Below are positions 58,397 to 64,000 of a DNA stretch of 64,000 nt, in pieces (position 1 is the stretch's first letter; each line of letters starts with the position of its first letter). Under the pieces are notes generated by a model. That model was not told where the DNA came from and did no database searches. It saw only the letters and a list, made by a program, of their open reading frames with translations. This DNA comes from Cristatella mucedo (taxonomy: Eukaryota > Bryozoa > Phylactolaemata > Cristatellidae). The stretch spans positions 188,001-252,000 of the forward strand of contig WPIO01000193.1 of NCBI GenBank assembly GCA_009760855.2, given 5' to 3'. A program made the position numbers and the translations under genes.

Positions 58397-59548
58397 ATGC
58401 GCCTTAAGGCGCGGTCGATCGTCGTCGCGGCGTTCGTCGTCGTTGCGTTCCTGCTGCTGACGAACCTGCTTACCGTCGACCAGAGCGAGGTGATCGGCGT
58501 CGTCAGCGGCGGCGGAAGGAACGGGCTGCACCGAGACGCCGCCAGGGAGTCAGTGCGGGCGGCGGCGGCGGCCGCCGCTTCGTGCCAGAGACGGCTTTGC
58601 AGGAAAGGCCTGTGCTTCGACAACATGCTCTGTCGCCCGGAGATTCCGGCGTTCCTGCCCAACTTCAAGAACCCGTGCTTCTACGAGTCGGCGAAGAGCG
58701 CAGCGCCGGAGGCGGCGGCGGCGGCCGCCGCCTCGGGCCAGTCGATATTCACCAACCTGCTGACGATGTGCATGCTGGCCGACAAGTCGTCGCCGACGGC
58801 CAAAGCGATCGAGCGCATGTGGGCGCTGCGCCGCGAGCGGCCGACGCAGCTGCGCTGCCTGCCCTACTTCTTCATCATCGGCATGGAGAAGTGCGGCACG
58901 ACGGACCTGTATGCACGCCTCACGCGCCACCCCAAGATCGCCGGCACCATCACCAAGGAGATCCAGTGGTGGACGCGCCGGCGCTTCGTCGTCCAGTGGG
59001 ACGGGCAGGTGCCGCGAAACCTGCAGTCGGACGCCATGAAGTTCAAGTTCATCTCGAACCTGACGCACGTGCCGTTCGAGCACTACTACTCCTTCTTCGA
59101 TCGGGCGAGCGACCGCATCGAGGTGGAGTCGGCGGCGACAGCAACCGCCGCCGCCGGCGGCGTCTACCACGACGTCATCACGGCCGACAGCAGCGCCAAC
59201 ACAATGTACTGGCACGACTATGCCGAGGTCTACGGCGACGTGGGGCGCGACGGGCCCGACCAGACGATAGCGCAGCACGTTGCCGCCGTGCTTCCTCGAG
59301 CGAGGCTCGTGGCGAGCCTGCGCGACCCCACCGACCGGCTCTACTCCAGCTACCTGTTCTTCAACGGCGACGTGTCAGCAGCCAAGTTTCACGCCAAAGT
59401 CGTGGCCGGCCTCGAGCAGTTCGAAGCGTGCCTCGCCGAGAAGTCGGTGCGCGCGTGCGCCTACGACCGAGTGCTCAAGGACGCCGTTGACAGCTCGGTC
59501 AACATTATGCAGGGCCTCTACGCTGTCTTCCTGCGCGACTGGCTCCGG
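58397..59548 (+). CDS. CHST15: CHST15-like GalNAc-4-sulfate 6-O-sulfotransferase, first coding exon (3' partial)
   Basis: Transfers sulfate from PAPS to C6 of 4-sulfated GalNAc in chondroitin sulfate, in the Golgi (family knowledge). The 384 codons seen start with a type II anchor (about residues 7-25, VVAAFVVVAFLLL). A stem follows with Ala runs and a Cys-rich block ending FLPNFKNPCFYE. Next comes the 5'-PAPS loop FIIGMEKCGTTDLYARL (about 159-175, Lys166). EIQWWTRRRF is near 188-197, an NLT glycosylation site at 221, and SANTMYWHD near 266-274. The 3'-phosphate motif RLVASLRDPTDRLYSSYLFF is near 303-322, and QGLYAVFLRDWLR ends the exon. Human CHST15 has matching blocks as I remember it. ATG 58397 is preferred; the preceding in-frame GTG is not a start. 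The frame would stop two codons after CTCCGG^GTGAGT, so I place a splice donor after 59548 (phase 0). The remaining C-terminal part, roughly 100-130 residues, was not found before 64000. It could be another CHST15-clade paralogue. Confidence 0.9.
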
Positions 59549-59944
59549 GTGAGTTAGAGTCGGCGCCTCGGCGCCCAGTCCGGCCGCGCCCCCTCCTCCG
59601 TTTGGCCCCCCTCTGGAGGATGGACGCTGCCGGGCGCTAGCCGCCTAGAGCGACCGAGGTCGTGGGCTCAAGTGAGCCCACAACGTCTTATTTTTATAGT
59701 GCTCGGATGGAATTTGAGAGTTTGCTCAGGGTGCCGTACGAATGAATTGCGTGAATGAACAGGCCAGGGCGTCCGCCTCGCGGGCGTCTTTTTTGACAGC
59801 ATTTCGCAACTGAGTACATACTGTTTTGTGTATGTCCAGCTTCGGTAAGGACGAGCGAGTAGGTGAACCGTGTCTGAGCCGGATTCATGTAGCATTACGC
59901 TATCTAATGGGATATTGCTCCTCTAAGAATGATGAAGTGTGTAT
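59549..59944 (+). other. Start of CHST15-like intron
   Basis: GTGAGT donor, then unique GC-rich sequence. A palindromic word GTGGGCTCAAGTGAGCCCAC at 59662-59681 may be a SINE B-box relic. Confidence 0.5.
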
Positions 59945-60662
59945 ATGCTAGTTCCAGCCTGGCTTTAGAGCTAATCCCTCCAAGGAGTCAGCATTGCTTC
60001 GGGTGCACAACGACTTAAGAATGCAGACATGGATAGAGTATCTCTGCTTGTTTTGCTCGATCTTTCGGCAGCTTTTGAGGCCATCGATCACCAAGTCCTT
60101 CTTGAGCGCCTCTCATCTCGCCTGGGCATCACTGGCTCTGGTCTACAATAGTTCAGGTCCTATCTCAGTGGAAGAGTCGAGAGTATTGATGTGAGTGAAC
60201 AAAGATTGTCCAAGGTACCTCTGAAATATAGGGTACTTCAGGGCTCCGTGCTTGGTACGGTTCTTTTAACGGTTTTTACTCTCTCTTTCTCTTGGCCACG
60301 TGATTGCCAAGCAAAATTTAGGCTTTCACTTCTGTGTGGATGACATTCAATTGTACTTTGGCTTCGATCCCTCCCAGCCTTCCAACTAGCCGAATCCTCT
60401 CAACTCGCTTGCTGCATATATTGATGACATTAGCACATAGATGGCACCAAATTTTTATAAATTGAATGATAGCAAAACTAACTTGCTAATTAGCATACCA
60501 AGGGTGATGCAGAAGTTGGAAATGCTAGGGCTCCAAATAGGCTCTGCCAGCATATCTACTGTTGAATCGAGCACGAAATCTACGTGTCATGTTCCAAAGT
60601 GACCTCTCGTTAGACAATCACATCAGCTCCACAATCAAGTCTGCCTACTTTCAGCTACACAA
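59945..60662 (+). mobile_element. LINE A RT fragment, no tail
   Basis: [31 protein letters not shown] (palm A-like), YLSGRVESIDV, YRVLQGSVLGTVL (GVPQGSVLG relic), FHFCVDDIQLYF (YADD changed to CVDD), up to SAYFQLHN. It ends where a reverse tail begins. Confidence 0.85.
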
Positions 60663-60850
60663 TAGTAATAATAATAATAATAATTATGATGCCCTTGATA
60701 AAGCGCCCTCAGAGAACTTAATCTCTTTCTAGGCGCTTTACATTTGCTTCAAAGTGAAATGCAATTGAATGGTAAGTAAAATCATGCTTGAAAAACAAAC
60801 AAAATGAATAACATGGTTAGGGGTGACATGCACAGGGTCAGCATGCAAAT
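60663..60850 (-). mobile_element. LINE A 3' tail and UTR
   Basis: (AAT)n, GATAAAGCGCCCTCAGAGAA, TTTCTAGGCGCTTTACATTT, 3' UTR to CAGCATGCAAAT. Confidence 0.9.
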
Positions 60851-60999
60851 TTAGGAAAATAAGGCACAGGAGAAATTCAATTTGTATTGTAAGATGTGTA
60901 CATATCTGATGTTCCCAGAGCTGCCAAATGGGAAGGACCGAGCCCCCTCGAAAGAACCAGCAAGCAATGATATCTAATGCTTTCTATACAAGTATCTGT

Positions 61000-61056
61000 A
61001 AAGTGCCTATAAAGTGAATCGAGAATCTGAGGGCGCTATACAAATGTGTTATTATT
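61000..61056 (+). mobile_element. Hairpin tail of a related LINE
   Basis: TGTAAAGTGCCTATAAAGTG, GAATCTGAGGGCGCTATACA, then TTATTATT. The inner sequence differs from the LINE A tail, suggesting a related subfamily. Confidence 0.6.
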
Positions 61057-61059
61057 TTC

Positions 61060-61322
61060 AACAACAGCCGTGCGGACGAAAGGGAGTAAGCCGGTTAGGC
61101 GGTTAAGAATCGTGGCGTCGATCAGTCAATGAATGCATGGGCTCAGGCAGTATACAGAAGCACACAATGGACGATTCTCGTGAGCAGAGCAACTTTGGTA
61201 GATGAATGGCAGGTTTTGTTTTAGCCTCTTTTTAAATGCCAAATCAGGTTTGCGGTGACGTCAGACATGGATGCATGCCAGGTTTGGGGAGCATACGTTC
61301 TGAAGGCAAGGTCTCTAAAGGC
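61060..61322 (-). mobile_element. LINE C-terminal remnant, divergent subfamily
   Basis: The minus strand reads RDLAFRTYAPQTWHASMSDV and LPKLLCSRESS-like sequence, analogous to DRAFSSYAPTAWNSLPT in family A. Confidence 0.5.
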
Positions 61323-62172
61323 TCGAAATCTAGGTGTCATGTTCCAAAGTGACCTCTCGTTAGACGACCACATCAGCTCCACAGTCAAGTCTGCCTACTT
61401 TCAGCTACATAACATTGCTAAAATTTGGGCTTGCTTAGATAAGGATACCACGTCTAAGTTGGTCCATGCATTTGTGACATCCCGTCTTGACTTCTGTAAC
61501 TCGCTGCTTGCTGGCCTACCGGCATGTGCAATCAGACGATTGCAGCTACTGCAATACTCTTAAGCTAGGCTTGTCTGTCGTGAGCGTCGCAGTTGCCACA
61601 TGACACCACTTCTAGCCGACCTGCACTGGCTACCAGTAAAGCAACGGATCGATTTCAAGGTTTTGTCACTCACGTTTAGGTCACTTCATTCTTTGGCTCC
61701 AGCCTATCTCTCAGATCTACTCCCCCCACCAGGCCAAGCATCGTACGACCCGCTTTTTGGAATCCATCAGTTTGCCAATACCTCGTACAAACCTCAAATC
61801 CTTTGGAGATGTAGTTCGTATGCTCCCAAAGCATGGAACTCCCTCCCAACTTGCGTCAGAACATACCCTGATTTGACCACATTTAAAAAGAGCTTAAGCA
61901 CACCTATTTAGGACAGCATTTAATGGGTCCCTGTGATTCGTCCTTGATGAGCTTATGCATGCTGACACTGTGCATGCTGCCACTAACCATGCTTGCATGC
62001 TGACCCTGTACATGTCACTTCTAACCATGTTATTCTTGTTGTTTATCGAGCATGATATTTCCCACTGTTCAATCGCGTTTCCCTTTGCAGCAAATGTAAA
62101 GCGCCTAGAAAGAGATTGAGTTCTCTGAGGGCGCTTTATCAAGTGCATTATTGTTATTATTATTATTATTAT
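61323..62172 (+). mobile_element. LINE A 3' portion
   Basis: ARNLGVMFQSDLSLDDHISS through LHWLPVKQRIDFKVLSLTF, with frameshifts near 61560 and 61730. Full 3' UTR, hairpin tail and (ATT)n end at 62172. Confidence 0.92.
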
Positions 62173-62500
62173 AACCACCGGTGAACCATAGCTTAGGGTG
62201 AATATCTGCTGGAGGCATGGGGCATCGAGTCGTGGCTTCTGGCTCTGACCCCGTGGCTAGGGTCAGGGCACGACAGGAAGAGTCATAGCTGCCACACCTA
62301 CTACGATTGCTTGGGTCTAGAAAAGTCAAGGTTAAATTCTCCCAAAAGATGATTCAGCCTTCCCAATGGATTCATGTTCACAGCCGAGCACTTTTAGCTG
62401 AGCGCATATACAGTGAGGTGCTCTGACAGCCACAGGCCCCTTACAGCCCCTTGCAGTTCAGTGCTCTCTCTGTGCCCCATCTCGACCTGCTGTGTGTCTG
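62173..62500. other. Unrecognised stretch between LINE copies
   Basis: No exon matching the missing CHST15 C-terminus (expected to begin near a FxxxxxLILRLED-type motif) was seen. Confidence 0.4.
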
Positions 62501-64000
62501 ATGTATCTCCATCTGTAACTCCACAAAGTCATAAAGACCATGTGGGTGTTACGCAAGAGAGCTTTGTAGAGTGCACTCACAGCCTAAGCGGCTTTCGGTA
62601 CGCATTCGGTAGCCAACAGCTTTCGTCTCACGCAACAAAGAGAAAGTGGGAAGCATAGCAGAGTCAGGAGAGCAGTTGAGGTAGTGAGTAGTATAGAAGT
62701 AGCAGCTCAGGACCGCTGAAAAGGATGTGCCATAGTCGGCAGTAGGAGAGCAGTTGTCGTTGCGTAAGAATCGTGGAAGCGAGTTCCACAGTCTAGGACC
62801 TGCAGAGCTAAAGCTTCTGTGGCTAACTGTCTTTAAGCGGAGGAGTGGGACAGCTAATTTATTGTCCACACAGGACCTGAGGGTGCGAACACGCTGAAAC
62901 TGATGCAGCAGTTCAGCTAGGGCTTGTTTAGATAAGGATACCACGTCCAAGTTGGTCCATGCATTCGTGACATCTCGTCTCGACTTCTGCAACTCACTGC
63001 TTACTGGCCTACCAGCATGTGCGATCAGGCGATTGCAGCTGGTGCAAAACTCTGCAGCTAGGCTTGTCTGTCGTGAGCGTCGCAGTTGCCACATTACTCC
63101 ACTTCTCGCCGACCTGCACTGGTTACCAGTCAAGCAACGGATTGACTTCAAGGTTTTGTCGCTCACTTTTAGGTCTCTTCATTCTATGGCTCCAGCCTAT
63201 CTTTCAGAGATACTACCCCATCAGGCAAAGCATCGTACCACTCGCTTTTCGGAATCCAACAGTCTAGAAATACCTCGTACAAAGCTTAAATCCTTTGGAG
63301 ACCGTGCATTTAGCTCGTATGCTCCCACAGCCTGGAACTCCCTCCCGACCTGCATCAGAACATCCCCTGACCTGACCACATTTAAAAGAAACTTAAAAAC
63401 ATACCTATTTAGGACAGCATTTAGTGGGTCCTTGTGATTCGTCCTCGATGTGCTTATGCGTGCTGACACTGTTCATGCTGCCACTAACCACATTTGCATG
63501 CTGACCCAGTGCATGTAACCCCTAACCATGTTATTCATTTTGTTTGTTTTTCAAGCATGATTTTACTTACTATTCTATTGCGTATCACTTTGCAGCAAAT
63601 GTAAAGCGCCTAGAAAGAGATTAAGTTCTCTGAGGGCGCTTTATCTAGTGCAATATTATTATTATTATTAGGTACGAAGGAGCCAAGCCGTGGCGGGCCT
63701 TGTGGGCCAGCGTAAGAACTTTGCTTTGCATCCTTTGCTCAACCGGCAACCATCCTAGCTCTTTCAGCAAAGGAGACACGTGCTCAAGCCGCTGGGACTT
63801 GAAGACCAGCCTTGCAGCCATATTCATTGTCCACTATAGTGGCATAATAGCTTTCTTTGGCAGCCCAGCCAAAAGTGAATTACAATAATCAAGCCGAGAC
63901 AGAACTAAAGGGCTAATTAAATTTTTTACAAGCCACAGTGGGAGACAGCTCCTAATCTTGGATAGGGATCGGATGTGATGGCTAGCTGTAGAGGCAGTCT
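62501..64000 (-). mobile_element. LINE B copy (reverse), split by a LINE A insertion, runs off window
   Basis: 62501-62929 carries the tail, [51 protein letters not shown] and QFQRVRTLRSC. 63669-64000 continues upstream with NMAARLVFKSQRLEHVSPLL, KELGWLPVEQRMQSKVL and GLAPSYL. This is the best family B reference in the window. Confidence 0.9.
62930..63668 (+). mobile_element. LINE A copy nested in LINE B
   Basis: 5'-truncated at ACLDKDTTSKL. A 161-residue frame (62952-63437) runs through RTAFSGSL, followed by 3' UTR, hairpin tail and (ATT)n. It is flanked by GG on both sides, so any TSD is at most 2-3 bp. Confidence 0.93.

Noticed and set aside
58550-59490. 302-residue + frame and 242-residue minus frame across the sulfotransferase exon
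   Set aside because: Shadows of the CHST15-like frame, which alone carries the PAPS-binding motifs, the membrane anchor and a sensible splice donor.
62549-63166. 205-residue minus frame as a single protein
   Set aside because: It is antisense of a LINE A insertion fused by chance to sense LINE B sequence.

Overview
This is animal nuclear DNA, most likely from an aquatic invertebrate. It carries two intron-containing metazoan genes among dense non-LTR retrotransposon debris, tRNA-like SINEs and long (CT/GA)n, (GT)n and (TA)n microsatellites. There are no bacterial-style operons, and I could not identify the species from sequence alone.

The central finding is a complete gene for THO complex subunit 6 (THOC6) on the + strand. 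It is split into 11 small exons from 9585 to 43431. Every intron is GT-AG and the reading phase is kept across all ten junctions. The joined frame encodes 338 residues, close to the about 341 residues of human THOC6 as I remember it. No single open frame shows this, because the exons are 38 to 140 bp and the introns (95 bp to 6.75 kb) are full of repeats.

The second gene, at the right end, is the large first coding exon (58397-59548, +) of a CHST15-like GalNAc-4-sulfate 6-O-sulfotransferase. It sits in a GC- and CpG-rich block (about 56.4-59.6 kb). The exon ends at a good splice donor, and the C-terminal exon or exons lie beyond the window.

Nearly everything else recognisable is repeat. LINE family A is an L2/CR1-like RT with a hairpin 3' tail ending in (ATT)n, present in more than 25 copies. 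LINE family B is a second L2/CR1-like RT whose tail ends in repeated ACATT. SINE1 is tRNA-derived with a B box near GGGTTCGAATCC. SINE2 is tRNA-like, and its 3' end resembles the LINE A tail. Two further dispersed families (R1, R2) each occur near 6.5-7.7 kb and 50.1-51.3 kb. Several elements are nested inside each other, giving a relative age order.

Layout: 1-8 kb is intergenic with repeats; 8-9.6 kb is the THOC6 upstream region; 9.6-43.4 kb is THOC6; 43.4-56.4 kb is intergenic with repeats; 56.4-59.6 kb is the CpG-rich CHST15-like promoter and first coding exon; 59.6-64 kb is its downstream intron, filled with LINE copies. The two genes share a strand but have no evident functional link: one acts in nuclear mRNA processing and export, the other in Golgi glycosaminoglycan sulfation. 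Repeat boundaries were set by eye and are good to roughly 10-30 bp.
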